Of a DNA stretch of 64,000 nucleotides, positions 42,953 to 51,767 are shown piece after piece. Location: positions 310,001 to 374,000 of the forward strand of contig NZ_JAKNTK010000001.1 in NCBI RefSeq assembly GCF_022440805.1, in the 5' to 3' direction. Each line of letters opens with the position of its first letter. Positions within the stretch are counted from its first letter, which is position 1. Source of the DNA: Holdemania massiliensis. Lineage in GTDB: Bacteria > Bacillota_I > Bacilli_A > Erysipelotrichales > Erysipelotrichaceae. The position numbers and the translations under genes are program-made. The notes below the pieces were generated by a model, which made no database searches, had not been told where the DNA came from, and saw nothing but the letters and a program-made list of their open reading frames with translations.

Positions 42953-43741
42953 TTATGCTCCTTTCCGATCAGCCTGTGAAGAAGCTGCGACATAATAGAG
43001 AATCGCGGTGATGATCGCGACAACAGCGACGGCCATCGTGCTTAAGCCGAAGTAAGTTACCAGAATGAAACCGGCCAAGAAGATCACGATATGATATTTC
43101 TTCTTTAATAAGAAGGACAGGATAATACCCATTCCCAGCGATGCCATCATGCCGCCGAAAATGCTCAGCGCGGTCGTGACCCAGCCTGGAATCAGGGTGG
43201 CAAAATCAGCCTGTCCGGAAGCTGCGGTCATGGAAGTCAGAACCAGAACAGCGGGAACAAAACGGCATAAGAAACCAATCGCCTGTCCCATAACCACGTT
43301 AGGGATGATCATTTTCTTGGTTTCTCCCGCTTCTGCATATTTTGCGGCAAAGCGGTTCAGCGGCAGATTCAAGGCATAGGACAGGTTCCACATAACCTGA
43401 CCGACCAATCCGCCGATTCCAGCGAAGACGACAGCTAAGCCAATCGCTCCGGTGGCATCCATGCCCTGACCGAAGACGATCGCGGCAGCGACACCGATGT
43501 AGGTTGCATAAGATAAGTCCCAGGCCACCGCGCCGCCTGGCGTCACGTTGCCCATATACATGATCTGTAACGGAATGCCGACGACCATGGCCGTTTGAAT
43601 ATCCCCTAAAATCACGCCGACAACTAAGGCTGCGACTAACGGACGGCCTAAGGTGTACCAACCGATGGTATTGCCGACGATGGAACCGATGGATCCCAGA
43701 TACACAAAGAGTGCGATCAGGATGATTTGAATGATTGACAT
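42953..43741 (-). CDS. PTS mannose/fructose/sorbose-family EIIC component
   Basis: A 262-residue, highly hydrophobic EIIC with about seven to eight membrane segments. The N-terminal GSIVGNTIGWYTLGRP and central GNVTPGGAVAWDLSYATY are typical. It forms the translocation pore with EIID. It lies between EIIB (18-base gap) and EIID. Confidence 0.93.
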   Translation of the reverse strand: MSIIQIILIALFVYLGSIGSIVGNTIGWYTLGRPLVAALVVGVILGDIQTAMVVGIPLQIMYMGNVTPGGAVAWDLSYATYIGVAAAIVFGQGMDATGAIGLAVVFAGIGGLVGQVMWNLSYALNLPLNRFAAKYAEAGETKKMIIPNVVMGQAIGFLCRFVPAVLVLTSMTAASGQADFATLIPGWVTTALSIFGGMMASLGMGIILSFLLKKKYHIVIFLAGFILVTYFGLSTMAVAVVAIITAILYYVAASSQADRKGA

Positions 43742-43759
43742 AATTACCCCTCTGACTTT

Positions 43760-44251
43760 CTATTCAATCGTTTTGCGGAAAGCGTCCCAGCTTGTCCGAG
43801 TCGTGTTAGGCAGCTGTTGGAAACAGACGTCTGCCCCTTTGGCACTCAGCGCGTCGATGACTTCAACATCCTGTTGGCTGAGGTAGAAGATCCCGGTGGC
43901 TCCGGAAACCTTATGCACGGAATCCGGACGCTTGGCGATATTGCCGAGCATGACAAATTCAGCGTTAAGAACCGTTTCTTCCAGATCTGCCAGCTGCTTC
44001 GGGAAGCGCACGATCACTAAACGGTTATTAGCGCTCTGTTCGCTCAACAGCGAGCGCGCTTCTTCCGTGGTGACAATATGCGTTTTATAAAGCGGCGGTA
44101 CGCTCATCGTCATGATCGATTTCAGCATTGGATTTTTGGCGCTTTCGTCGTCGATCGCAATGATTTCCTGGATCGCCAAGGTTGGACACCAGGCGACAAT
44201 GGTCTGGCCGTGAATCAGCCGGTCATCGACGCGGACTACAATTTTACCCAT
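43760..44251 (-). CDS. PTS mannose/fructose/sorbose-family EIIB component
   Basis: A 163-residue EIIB with the active His14 in VDDRLIHGQ. It phosphorylates the sugar during uptake. No EIIA of the mannose family is encoded in this operon, so phosphate must come from an EIIA encoded elsewhere. GAGAGGAGAATAAACC precedes the start on the minus strand. Confidence 0.93.
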   Translation of the reverse strand: MGKIVVRVDDRLIHGQTIVAWCPTLAIQEIIAIDDESAKNPMLKSIMTMSVPPLYKTHIVTTEEARSLLSEQSANNRLVIVRFPKQLADLEETVLNAEFVMLGNIAKRPDSVHKVSGATGIFYLSQQDVEVIDALSAKGADVCFQQLPNTTRTSWDAFRKTIE

Positions 44252-44272
44252 GGTTTATTCTCCTCTCTTCCA

Positions 44273-44953
44273 TTACCACAGCTGCGGTTCGATCAGACTC
44301 GCATACATATACGCAACGGTATAGCCGCTGTTGTTGGACTCAATTTGGCGAACCTGGCCGATCGTCGGATAGTACTGCTGATAAGGGAAGTTGTTGACCT
44401 CGCCGCGGAAAACGGCGTATTCCTTCATCGCACTGTACCACTGATCAATTTCTTCCTGATTCAGGGTGAAATAGGCCTGCGGGATAAAGCCGACAAGATC
44501 CTCAAAGGTTTCGCCATAGACTAAGCGGATCGGATTGCCCTTTTCACGCAGCCGTTTGACAGCGGTCACGACCGCGTCATGGGTGTTGATATGCCGGGGA
44601 TGCATGGATCCGCGCCAGTGGGTGATGACCAGATCGACTTTCTCATCCACAAAGTATTGTTCCATCCGCTGCGCGAATTCCTCCAACGTCGGCATGTTGC
44701 TGGAAACGTAGCCAAGCCAGATCGTATCGGCTCCCAGCTTTTCCGCAGCTTTCTGATTCATCGTTAACAAATCTTTCAGATAAGCCTGTTTCGCTTCCTC
44801 GGTAGCTGCCGGATCTTCCAGCCGTCCCTGAGTGACGTGGATCAGTGTGCAGTGTGCGCCTTGTTTGGCATATTTGAGAACCAGAGGTCCGCCCATCAGC
44901 TCCGCATCCAGAGAATGAGCGCCGATGCTGACGACGCGTTGAATTGATGTCAT
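44273..44953 (-). CDS. PIG-L/LmbE-family N-deacetylase
   Basis: A 226-residue protein of the PIG-L family, zinc enzymes that remove acetyl groups from N-acetylglucosamine-type conjugates. The usual AHPDDE motif is changed to AHSLDAE, keeping His and the metal-binding Asp but not the first Asp. The distal ligand region reads MHPRHINTHDAV. The partial motif leaves catalysis uncertain. It lies between the GNAT and EIIB genes in one operon, suggesting that it acts on the phosphorylated import product. Confidence 0.8.
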   Translation of the reverse strand: MTSIQRVVSIGAHSLDAELMGGPLVLKYAKQGAHCTLIHVTQGRLEDPAATEEAKQAYLKDLLTMNQKAAEKLGADTIWLGYVSSNMPTLEEFAQRMEQYFVDEKVDLVITHWRGSMHPRHINTHDAVVTAVKRLREKGNPIRLVYGETFEDLVGFIPQAYFTLNQEEIDQWYSAMKEYAVFRGEVNNFPYQQYYPTIGQVRQIESNNSGYTVAYMYASLIEPQLW

Positions 44954-44973
44954 GTTTATCTTCCTTTCTTTTT

Positions 44974-45915
44974 TTAATCTAAATTCTTGCGGTAATCCGT
45001 AAAGGTACGGAAAACGGTAATCCCATGACGCTCGTAGAAGCGCCGGCCGGGAGCGTCGGTAGAAACAAAATACATGTGATAGATCCCGCGCTTTTCCATT
45101 TCCAGCTGCATGAGATCGAGCAGAATGCTGCCTAAGCCCCAGTTGCGCTGGGAAGCCTTGACGCCGATCGGGCCGAACCGCATCGGATTGCCGTCAATCT
45201 GCCGCATACAGAATCCGGCAAGCTGATCATTTTGATCGACACACAACAATACGTTGTCTTCCGCCAGGTCGTTCTGCATACTGATCAGCAGATTGCGCTT
45301 CCAGCCCCCGCCAAACTCAACCTTGGCAAATTCAAGCAGATCCACACAGTATTTCCAGCTGAACGGAATGAAACGGAAGCCTGCCGCTTCCGCTTTGGCT
45401 TTGCGGGCCAGTGCGGCTTCATCCAATTGATAGCCATGCAGATCCTTGCACATGGAGTAACTTTCTTCTCCGCTCTGATATCCCAACGCCTCAAAGAAAG
45501 CTGCGGACAACGGATAGTTCTGTTTATCAATCCCCGGAAAGAAATAATTCGGACTGTAAGCGGCGACGGTCACATTTTTTGCCCCGCGCTCTTTCATGTC
45601 AGACTCGGCCTTTTCAACCAGACTTCGTCCAATTCCCTGACGGCGGTAATCCGGATGAACAAATAAGACGTTGATCCAGCCTCTTTCCGGCTCTAAGCCG
45701 CGCTCCAAATAAGGAAATTTGCGGCGAGTCGCTAACAGGAAGCCCACCGGCTTCTGATCACAAAGGGCAACATAACAAAGTGACGGATCAAAATTGTCAT
45801 CCAGTAAGGCTTGTTTGCGGAATTTGTGAACAGTCAGCGGGTCAAAAGGCAGACATTGGTTCCACAGATCAACAACGGCCTGTTCATAGATCTGATTATA
45901 ATTCTGAATTTCCAT
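44974..45915 (-). CDS. Two-domain GNAT N-acetyltransferase
   Basis: A 313-residue protein with two GNAT folds. The N-terminal one (about residues 1-160) has the acetyl-CoA loop in VLFVHPDYRRQGIGRSL. The C-terminal one (about 175-313) has GVKASQRNWGLGSILL. Substrate is unknown. As first gene of the operon with PIG-L and the PTS, it may acetylate an amino sugar or a toxic amine, a speculation from context. AGGAGG precedes the ATG. Confidence 0.82.
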   Translation of the reverse strand: MEIQNYNQIYEQAVVDLWNQCLPFDPLTVHKFRKQALLDDNFDPSLCYVALCDQKPVGFLLATRRKFPYLERGLEPERGWINVLFVHPDYRRQGIGRSLVEKAESDMKERGAKNVTVAAYSPNYFFPGIDKQNYPLSAAFFEALGYQSGEESYSMCKDLHGYQLDEAALARKAKAEAAGFRFIPFSWKYCVDLLEFAKVEFGGGWKRNLLISMQNDLAEDNVLLCVDQNDQLAGFCMRQIDGNPMRFGPIGVKASQRNWGLGSILLDLMQLEMEKRGIYHMYFVSTDAPGRRFYERHGITVFRTFTDYRKNLD

Positions 45916-45977
45916 GTTTTCTCCATTCCTCCTCAGTCAGTATATTAACAAAGCAATCAGAAATACTTATAATATTG

Positions 45978-45994
45978 ATATGTTAACATATTAA
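45978..45994 (-). promoter_or_regulatory. GntR operator at the start of the PTS/GNAT/PIG-L operon
   Basis: ATATGTTAACATAT is a 14-bp perfect palindrome. On the minus strand it contains TTAATATGTTAAC, the same 13-mer as in the gntR promoter, and lies eight bases beyond the -10. Confidence 0.7.
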
Positions 45995-46002
45995 TTGAAT
46001 TC

Positions 46003-46031
46003 ATTATACGGTGTCCTTTGATTTTATGCAA
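46003..46031 (-). promoter_or_regulatory. Promoter of the PTS/GNAT/PIG-L operon
   Basis: On the minus strand TTGCAT and TATAAT, spacer 17 bases. Confidence 0.7.
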
Positions 46032-46043
46032 GCCCTTTCACAG

Positions 46044-46074
46044 AAAAAAAGAACATTCGCTCGAAGAATGTCCT
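46044..46074 (-). terminator. Terminator of the GntR gene
   Basis: On the minus strand AGGACATTC pairs with GAATGTTCT (one G-T) around a seven-base loop, followed by T6. It begins at the base after the stop codon. Confidence 0.85.
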
Positions 46075-46788
46075 TTATACTTTAATATTGACGGTGACAG
46101 AGTACCAATCCTTATTGAAATAGGTTTCAGCATATTCGATGATTTCATCCCGCTGATCAAAGGTCAGACGCTTGACAAAGAAGGTTGCGGTATTTTTGCG
46201 GATATTCATCAGCTTTGCAATCCGGGCGTCGCCCACTTCCCGAACAGAATAGTTTTCATTGACCCAGACGGGTGCGACGTTGACCTGCGCCAGGGTTTTG
46301 TAAAAGGATTTCGTTTCATGGACGGTCTGCGCTTTTTCCAGCGGAAGCAGACGGCTGTCAACAAACGAGCTTTGGTAAGCAATCGGTTCGCCGTTGGCCA
46401 GCCGAATGCGGCGGACGCAGACAATCGGCTGCTGCGGATCAATCGCCAGTTTCTCGGCGATCTGGGAATTGGTGATCAGTTCAATTTTATCAACATGCAT
46501 GTCGATTTCATAACCTTGCTGGAGCAGCTCATCACTGAAACTCAAGGAGGTCAGCCCGCGGATCATCTGTTTTTTAGCGACAAACGTGCCCAGACCCTGA
46601 ATGCCCGTGAGATAACCCTCGTTGATCAGATCGGTGAAAGCTTTGCGCACCGTGATTGTGGAAACATTATATTTCTTTTTCAGCACTGATTCGCTGTCAA
46701 CTTTATCTCCTGGTTTCAATTTGCCAGATTTGATGGCTTCAATAATATCCTGTTCGATTTGGAAATACTTGGCGACCTTGTATCCCAT
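46075..46788 (-). CDS. GntR/HutC-family regulator with UTRA domain
   Basis: A 237-residue repressor-type protein. The N-terminal GntR winged helix (SESVLKKKYNVSTITVRKAF, about residues 32-51) is followed by a UTRA ligand domain (about 85-230) that in relatives binds phosphorylated sugars such as GlcN-6-P or N-acetylglucosamine derivatives. A shared operator in its own promoter and in that of the next operon supports autoregulation and control of the GNAT/PIG-L/PTS genes. It ends at a terminator. Confidence 0.93.
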   Translation of the reverse strand: MGYKVAKYFQIEQDIIEAIKSGKLKPGDKVDSESVLKKKYNVSTITVRKAFTDLINEGYLTGIQGLGTFVAKKQMIRGLTSLSFSDELLQQGYEIDMHVDKIELITNSQIAEKLAIDPQQPIVCVRRIRLANGEPIAYQSSFVDSRLLPLEKAQTVHETKSFYKTLAQVNVAPVWVNENYSVREVGDARIAKLMNIRKNTATFFVKRLTFDQRDEIIEYAETYFNKDWYSVTVNIKV

Positions 46789-46806
46789 ACCCTTTCACTC
46801 CCTAAC

Positions 46807-46819
46807 TTAATATGTTAAC
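46807..46819 (-). promoter_or_regulatory. GntR operator in the gntR promoter
   Basis: TTAATATGTTAAC matches the operator of the downstream operon. It lies nine bases after the -10 of gntR, where bound repressor would block initiation. Confidence 0.65.
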
Positions 46820-46828
46820 TTCAACTGG

Positions 46829-46837
46829 ATTATAACA
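46829..46837 (-). promoter_or_regulatory. Extended -10 of the gntR gene
   Basis: On the minus strand TGTTATAAT, an extended -10. A TTGACA lies 24 bases further up, too far for a normal -35. Confidence 0.5.
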
Positions 46838-46941
46838 GATTCTTTTTTTAAAAGATAGTGTCAATCCGGGAAAAATCAGCTGATATCAGGAAGAAAAAAG
46901 ATGTTAAGGTTAAAGGGCCTGGAATGAAAGGCAGGGTAAGT

Positions 46942-47649
46942 TTAGAAGCGATGGATTGACTGCGGCTGGGCTTTGCTTTTTAAATAAAGTACGAGCTTCC
47001 CTTGATTGTCCAAGGTCGCCAGCGCAATATCCTTCATGGAGCAATCGTTCTGGCTGTGAATCTGATCAAACAGTTCATCTTCGCTTTGACCGAGAGCCTG
47101 CAGATTTTGATGAAGAATCTGTCCGTCAATGATAACGTTGGTCGGCAGGGATGTCGGGATGAAATCCTGTTTCAGATCAGTAAGCTTCAGCGGCCGGTCC
47201 GCATCTTGGGGCAGAACGGACAGATTTCCGGTCGGCTCTAAGATCGCATAGTTCACTTCTTCAAGATTAAAATAACCGCCGCTGCGCAGACAGCTGAGCA
47301 GTTCGTTAATATTCAGCCGGGCTTGTTTTAAGCCTGCCCATTGAATCTGACCCTGTGCAATAACGACAATCGGCGTTCCGGTTAAGATCCGCCGCATCAG
47401 CATGTTCTTATCCGTCAGTTTTGACATGAAGATGCCCGCTAACAGAAAGAAGGCAATCGCAGCCAGCCCATGAAGCAAAGGAATATCTGCGGATAACGCT
47501 GTTGTCGCGGCTAAGGAACCGGTAGTAATTCCCACGATGTAATCGTAAAACGTCATTTGTGAAATCTGCTTCGGCCCATTCAGCCGGGCGACCAGAACGA
47601 GAACGAGAATCGCGCACACACTGCGCAGGATCATTTCAAAAAAAGTCAT
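46942..47649 (-). CDS. DUF421-domain membrane protein (YetF/YdfR-like)
   Basis: A 235-residue protein with three N-terminal membrane segments (about residues 5-80) and a cytoplasmic domain with the family segments RLNGPKQISQMTFYDYIVGI and NVIIDGQILHQNL. Such proteins are common in Firmicutes, often linked to sporulation or stress, with unknown biochemistry. AAAGGAG precedes the ATG. It is possibly monocistronic. Confidence 0.88.
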   Translation of the reverse strand: MTFFEMILRSVCAILVLVLVARLNGPKQISQMTFYDYIVGITTGSLAATTALSADIPLLHGLAAIAFFLLAGIFMSKLTDKNMLMRRILTGTPIVVIAQGQIQWAGLKQARLNINELLSCLRSGGYFNLEEVNYAILEPTGNLSVLPQDADRPLKLTDLKQDFIPTSLPTNVIIDGQILHQNLQALGQSEDELFDQIHSQNDCSMKDIALATLDNQGKLVLYLKSKAQPQSIHRF

Positions 47650-47770
47650 GAGTTCAACTCCTTTTGTCCTAGCATGGCCGAATTGAACTGTTTTATCATC
47701 TTAATTCAATCTCGGTAATGGATGCTTAACAACAAGGAGTCAGGATAGGTGAACCTTACCGCAGAGAGTT

Positions 47771-48118
47771 TTATTTGCCGCAAAATAGAATTTCGATCAG
47801 CCCTAGTCCCAGAAGCAGCATGGAAGTATCGCTGATTAAGATCAGGCGAAATGCATTGAACTGCGGTGCGGTTAACGAAAGCAGAAGGAGATAAAGCAAG
47901 CCGACACAGAAAGCAGAAATGATGGAGGTTCCGGAAATCCTTTGGATGTCTTTGCGGTGGAAGATCAGTCCAATAAGCAAACCGAAACTGAAATAGACGG
48001 CGATGACTGCCTGGGGATTGAAAAGAAGCAGCGTTTTTCGATAAGCATTGATCGCAAATAACAAGGCTGATAATCAGAGAACCAAAAGCACAGTGATGAA
48101 GACATTCAGCTTTTTCAT
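47771..48118 (-). pseudogene. Small membrane protein interrupted by an in-frame TGA
   Basis: The frame starts at ATG 48118 behind GGAAAGGAAGGG and reads 14 hydrophobic codons, then TGA at 48076-48074, then continues in the same frame for 100 codons with three to four hydrophobic segments. The signal-like start and good ribosome binding site indicate that the full gene had 115 codons. Other genes here use TGA as stop, so recoding is unlikely. A shorter product could start at TTG 48064 without a good ribosome binding site. The family is not recognised. Confidence 0.6.
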
Positions 48119-48543
48119 AAAAAATCCCTTCCTTTCCGGTGGTGGATGAAAAACAGTTGTTTAGATAAGGTGTGAATGCCTGCCGTGAAATGGATTGAAA
48201 TCTTTGAAAGCGATGCTTTATAAATTAATTATATTATTTTTATAGATCAGAACGACGAAATCAAAAATAAAAAAGCATTGGATAAAAGCCATTAGTGAAA
48301 GCTTTGAATCGTGATGAAAAGGTCGGAGAAAGAAAAGCTTGCGGATAGACGCTAGGATTCTTTTCCCTGAATTTTCCTTGTTTTCCACCTCTTTAATCCG
48401 GAGTTAGAAAAGAAGCGGAAGGCTATGCCGCAAACTAAAAAAGCGGGAAGAAGCGAAGGAAACAGATCATTTGCTTTTGTGGGAAGTTAGGACTATGATT
48501 AGGGATATCGAATTATACGAACGAGAAGAAAGGGGCGGTAAGC
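48119..48543. other. Gene-free stretch between divergent small membrane gene and C39-like peptidase
   Basis: About 425 bases. It holds an AT-rich minus-strand promoter-like tract (about 48225-48245, with TATAAT on the minus strand) and the promoter of the peptidase gene. The middle (48250-48460) shows nothing I can name. Confidence 0.5.
48471..48499 (+). promoter_or_regulatory. Promoter of the C39-like peptidase gene
   Basis: TTGCTT at 48471 and TATGAT at 48494, spacer 17 bases. Confidence 0.55.
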
Positions 48544-49182
48544 ATGTCAGCAATTCTATTTCCTGAAGCGATGTGTTTGGTGGAACCGGTCAGCGGTCAG
48601 GTGAGCTGGGGCGCGAATCAGCTGTGGTATGGCGATTTATGGCAGCGCAAAGCAGGCTGCGGTCCAACAACTGCGGCTTCACTGATCTTTTATCAAAAAC
48701 AGAAGCAGCGACTTCAACAGCGCGAGCCGTTGTTGTCAAGCCGTCAATGTCTGTTGGATCAGATGATGGAAATGTGGAATTACATTAAACCTGGACCCGG
48801 CGGAGTCAACCGCGTATCCCAGTTTACGGAAGGCTTGGAAAAATACCGCGCTGAGCAGAACCTGAACTTTGATATCCAGGCGTTGGAGATTGCGGAAGAT
48901 CCATCTCAGCGATGCGGCTGGCCGCAAGTCAGTCAGTTTTTGGAAACGGCCTTGAAGCAGGATGAGCCTGTCGCTTTTCTAAATTTGTGCGCGGGTGAAG
49001 AAAAACGAATTGATGAATGGCATTGGGTGATGATCAGCACGCTGAATCCGGAAACCGGAATCATCACATTCTTTGATGAAAGCAAGATTAAGGAGGCCGA
49101 TCTGGCGCTGTGGCTGCGCACGACAACCAAGCGCGGCGGTTTTGTGACGCTGCATTGGCCGTCAAAACGTGCTGATTTGTAA
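48544..49182 (+). CDS. C39-like papain-fold cysteine peptidase
   Basis: A 212-residue protein with the nucleophile Cys39 in KAGCGPTTAAS and the partner His160 in DEWHWVMIST, followed by an Asp/Glu in FFDESK. This is the layout of C39-like papain-fold enzymes. No signal peptide is seen, so it would act in the cytoplasm, unlike bacteriocin-processing C39 domains, and no ABC domain is fused. The substrate is unknown. AAAGGGGC precedes the ATG. Confidence 0.7.
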   Translation: MSAILFPEAMCLVEPVSGQVSWGANQLWYGDLWQRKAGCGPTTAASLIFYQKQKQRLQQREPLLSSRQCLLDQMMEMWNYIKPGPGGVNRVSQFTEGLEKYRAEQNLNFDIQALEIAEDPSQRCGWPQVSQFLETALKQDEPVAFLNLCAGEEKRIDEWHWVMISTLNPETGIITFFDESKIKEADLALWLRTTTKRGGFVTLHWPSKRADL

Positions 49183-49189
49183 AGAAAGA

Positions 49190-49218
49190 TTAACAATTCC
49201 CTGAAAACGGATTATAAT
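49190..49218 (+). promoter_or_regulatory. Promoter of the MATE-metallophosphoesterase unit
   Basis: TTAACA at 49190 and TATAAT at 49213, spacer 17 bases. Confidence 0.7.
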
Positions 49219-49257
49219 TATTTCTAATTAAGTTAAAAAGCGATAAGGGGGAAACGC

Positions 49258-50610
49258 ATGGCAACGAAACAACGTGGTTTAATGACTTCCGGAGTGATCT
49301 GGAAGGAACTGTTACTCTTTTCTATTCCATTATTGCTGGGGAATTTGTTCCAGCTGCTCTACAATACGGTCGACTCGATTGTGGTCGGCAACTTCGTCGG
49401 TCATCAGGCACTGGCTGCGGTGGGAGCCAGTACGCCGCTGATCAATATGCTGATCGGTTTTTTCATGGGCGTCGCAGCCGGGGCCGGAGTTCTCGTATCC
49501 CGTTTTTTCGGCGCAAGAAAGCTGGAGGAAATGCACACTGCGATCCATACCTTTGTAGCTTTCACGCTTTGTTTCGGGGTCTTGATGATGATTGCCGGAA
49601 TCACGCTAACACCGCTGTTTCTGAAATGGATGGGAACGCCGGCGGATATCATGGAGATGGCCGTGCTGTATCTACGAATCTATTTTCTGGGGATTATTCC
49701 AACGATGCTGTATAACTCCGGAGCTGGAATTCTGCAGGCCGTAGGCGATTCCCGCCGTCCGCTGTACTTCCTGACGGTTGCCAGTGTATTGAACATCATT
49801 CTGGACTTGGTCTTTGTTATTAATATGAAGATGGGGGTTGCCGGCGTGGCCTGGGCCACCCTGATCGCTCAGAGCGTGTCCTGCATTCTTGTGGCTTTCA
49901 CGCTGCTGCGGACAAAAGAGAGCTATCGGCTCCTTCCCAATAAAATCCGCATTGACAAACCGATGCTGGTTCAAATTGTACGGGTCGGCATTCCCAGCGG
50001 CTTGCAGCAGATGATCGTTTCCTTCTCGAATGTGCTGGTCATGTCGTATGTCAACCGCTTTGGTTCAGCGGCGATTGCCGGATTCAGCTCAGCGAACAAG
50101 TTTGATAACTTCCTTGGTCTGCCGGTCAACAGCTTCATGCTGGCCATCACAACATTTGTCGGACAGAATATGGGCGCCAATCAGATCGAGCGCGTCAAAA
50201 AAGGAATTCATACGTGTATTTTCATGGGGATTGGCATTGTGATTGCGATTGGCATTCCGGCCTATCTGTTCTCGGATCTGTGCATCCGAATGTTCTCGCA
50301 GGAAGCCGATGTCATTTATTATGGATCGTGGATGATGCGCACGCTGGTGCCGTTCTATTCAGTTTTGAACATCGCTCAGGTGTTAACCGGAGCGGTGCGC
50401 GGAACCGGCAACACGACCGTTCCGATGCTGGTCAATGTTTTCTATTACTGCATTATCCGTCAGGTATTTCTGGCGCTGGCGATGTTGTTCGTCAATTCGA
50501 TCGTCGTTGTTTTCTGGAGCTATCCTCTGACCTGGAGCTTATCGGCGATCACCCTGTTTCTTTACTATAAACGGGGCAGCTGGCTGCGGCACAGCGGAGT
50601 TCAGGGCTGA
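49258..50610 (+). CDS. MATE-family efflux transporter
   Basis: A 450-residue membrane protein with 12 predicted membrane segments in two homologous halves. The family segments FQLLYNTVDSIVVGNFVG and GAVRGTGNTTVPM are present. MATE proteins export cationic drugs or metabolites using Na+ or H+ gradients; the substrate cannot be predicted. AAGGGGG precedes the start. Its stop overlaps the next start by one base, so the two are coupled. Confidence 0.93.
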   Translation: MATKQRGLMTSGVIWKELLLFSIPLLLGNLFQLLYNTVDSIVVGNFVGHQALAAVGASTPLINMLIGFFMGVAAGAGVLVSRFFGARKLEEMHTAIHTFVAFTLCFGVLMMIAGITLTPLFLKWMGTPADIMEMAVLYLRIYFLGIIPTMLYNSGAGILQAVGDSRRPLYFLTVASVLNIILDLVFVINMKMGVAGVAWATLIAQSVSCILVAFTLLRTKESYRLLPNKIRIDKPMLVQIVRVGIPSGLQQMIVSFSNVLVMSYVNRFGSAAIAGFSSANKFDNFLGLPVNSFMLAITTFVGQNMGANQIERVKKGIHTCIFMGIGIVIAIGIPAYLFSDLCIRMFSQEADVIYYGSWMMRTLVPFYSVLNIAQVLTGAVRGTGNTTVPMLVNVFYYCIIRQVFLALAMLFVNSIVVVFWSYPLTWSLSAITLFLYYKRGSWLRHSGVQG

Positions 50611-51716
50611 TGCTGGATCCATCCTGCATTCGTTATCAGGATCTGAGTGAAAGCCGTGCGCTCTTTATTTCCGATATTCATGGTGAGGGTGAACTGCTGA
50701 AGGAACTGCTTAACAAGGTTCATTATGTTCCCGGACAGGATTCGCTGTTTCTGCTGGGCGATCTGATTGAAAAAGGCCGTGCCAGTCTGGATACTTTGCA
50801 TCAGGTGATGGATTTAAGCCGGCAAAAGCGAGTCGTTGTTTTAAAAGGCAATAATGATGAAGCTGAGCAGCTGCTGGAAGAAACGATTCCGCTGCCGATG
50901 AAGCTGGGATATCTGCGGACACGGCGGTCGCTGATCAGTGAGATGGCGCAGGCTCAGGGCATCACAATTGATGAAAAAACGGATTTTGGGGTTCTGCGCC
51001 AACGATTGACAACGGCGTATGCCGAGGAATTTGCTTTCTTAAGAGATTTGCCGCTGCTCGTCACAGGACAGGGCTATGCCGCGGTGCATTCCAGCATTCA
51101 GAACGTTGAGAATGTACGTCAGAATAACCCGCGCTTGATACTTAAGGATAATGATTTTCTGCTGAATTCTGACAGCCGTTTTCCAGTTCCGGTTATCGTC
51201 GGCCACATGCCGACTGTAGCGCTCAGTGACCGACAGGCTGACTGCGGCGTTCACTTTTTGAAGGACAGGAATCTTTTTGCGATTGACGGTGGCTGCGGCA
51301 TGCATGCCCATGGTCAGCTCAATGCCTTGATCGTTGAACAGGGAGATTTCCAACATTTTCAGACAGCCAGTGCCGATCATCTAAAACGGCGCAGGGTTAT
51401 CAGAGAGCAGGCCGGAACCCCGGAGGAGCTGCAGGTTTTTGTACGTTATTTTGAAAGCGAAATTGAAGTGCTGGAGGAAGAAGGGGCATTTCTTAAGGTT
51501 CGTCATCTTAAAACAAACCGGCTGCTGGAAATTCCGCGCAGCGCACTGCGAATCATTGAGGGAAAGACGCATTGCTTCAACAGCACGAGCTGCTGGCTGC
51601 CCTTGCACCCAGGACAGGAAGTAGCGGTGATTCAGGAATATGGTGACCGGGTCTTCTGCAAACACGAGGGCCGCCTGGGCTGGGTCAGCAGCGCTGTGTT
51701 AGAAAATCTTGCATAA
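50610..51716 (+). CDS. Metallophosphoesterase with C-terminal SH3-like region
   Basis: A 368-residue protein. Residues 15 to about 245 form a PPP-type calcineurin-like phosphoesterase with SDIHGE, LGDLIEKG, KGNNDE (Asn-Asn-Asp in place of the usual GNHD), a His in VGHMPTV and DGGCGMHAHG. It resembles PrpE/ApaH-type enzymes acting on phosphoproteins or dinucleoside polyphosphates. The last 100 residues look like two small SH3-like barrels (FVRYFESEIEVLEEEGAF; GQEVAVIQEYGDRVF). It is translated with the MATE gene through a TGATG overlap. Confidence 0.75.
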   Translation: MLDPSCIRYQDLSESRALFISDIHGEGELLKELLNKVHYVPGQDSLFLLGDLIEKGRASLDTLHQVMDLSRQKRVVVLKGNNDEAEQLLEETIPLPMKLGYLRTRRSLISEMAQAQGITIDEKTDFGVLRQRLTTAYAEEFAFLRDLPLLVTGQGYAAVHSSIQNVENVRQNNPRLILKDNDFLLNSDSRFPVPVIVGHMPTVALSDRQADCGVHFLKDRNLFAIDGGCGMHAHGQLNALIVEQGDFQHFQTASADHLKRRRVIREQAGTPEELQVFVRYFESEIEVLEEEGAFLKVRHLKTNRLLEIPRSALRIIEGKTHCFNSTSCWLPLHPGQEVAVIQEYGDRVFCKHEGRLGWVSSAVLENLA

Positions 51717-51767
51717 TAAGATTAATTGAATAAAATCGAAAAAAGGTCTTTGTGTTCTTTCTTATTT

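Noticed and set aside
48074..48076. TGA decoded as an amino acid (Mollicutes-like code or selenocysteine)
   Set aside because: Many genes in the window end with TGA at conserved positions, and there is no selenocysteine insertion element or conserved Cys context.
48201..48217. cre-like sequence TTGAAAGCGATGCT
   Set aside because: The right half does not match the cre consensus, and it is not placed at a convincing promoter.
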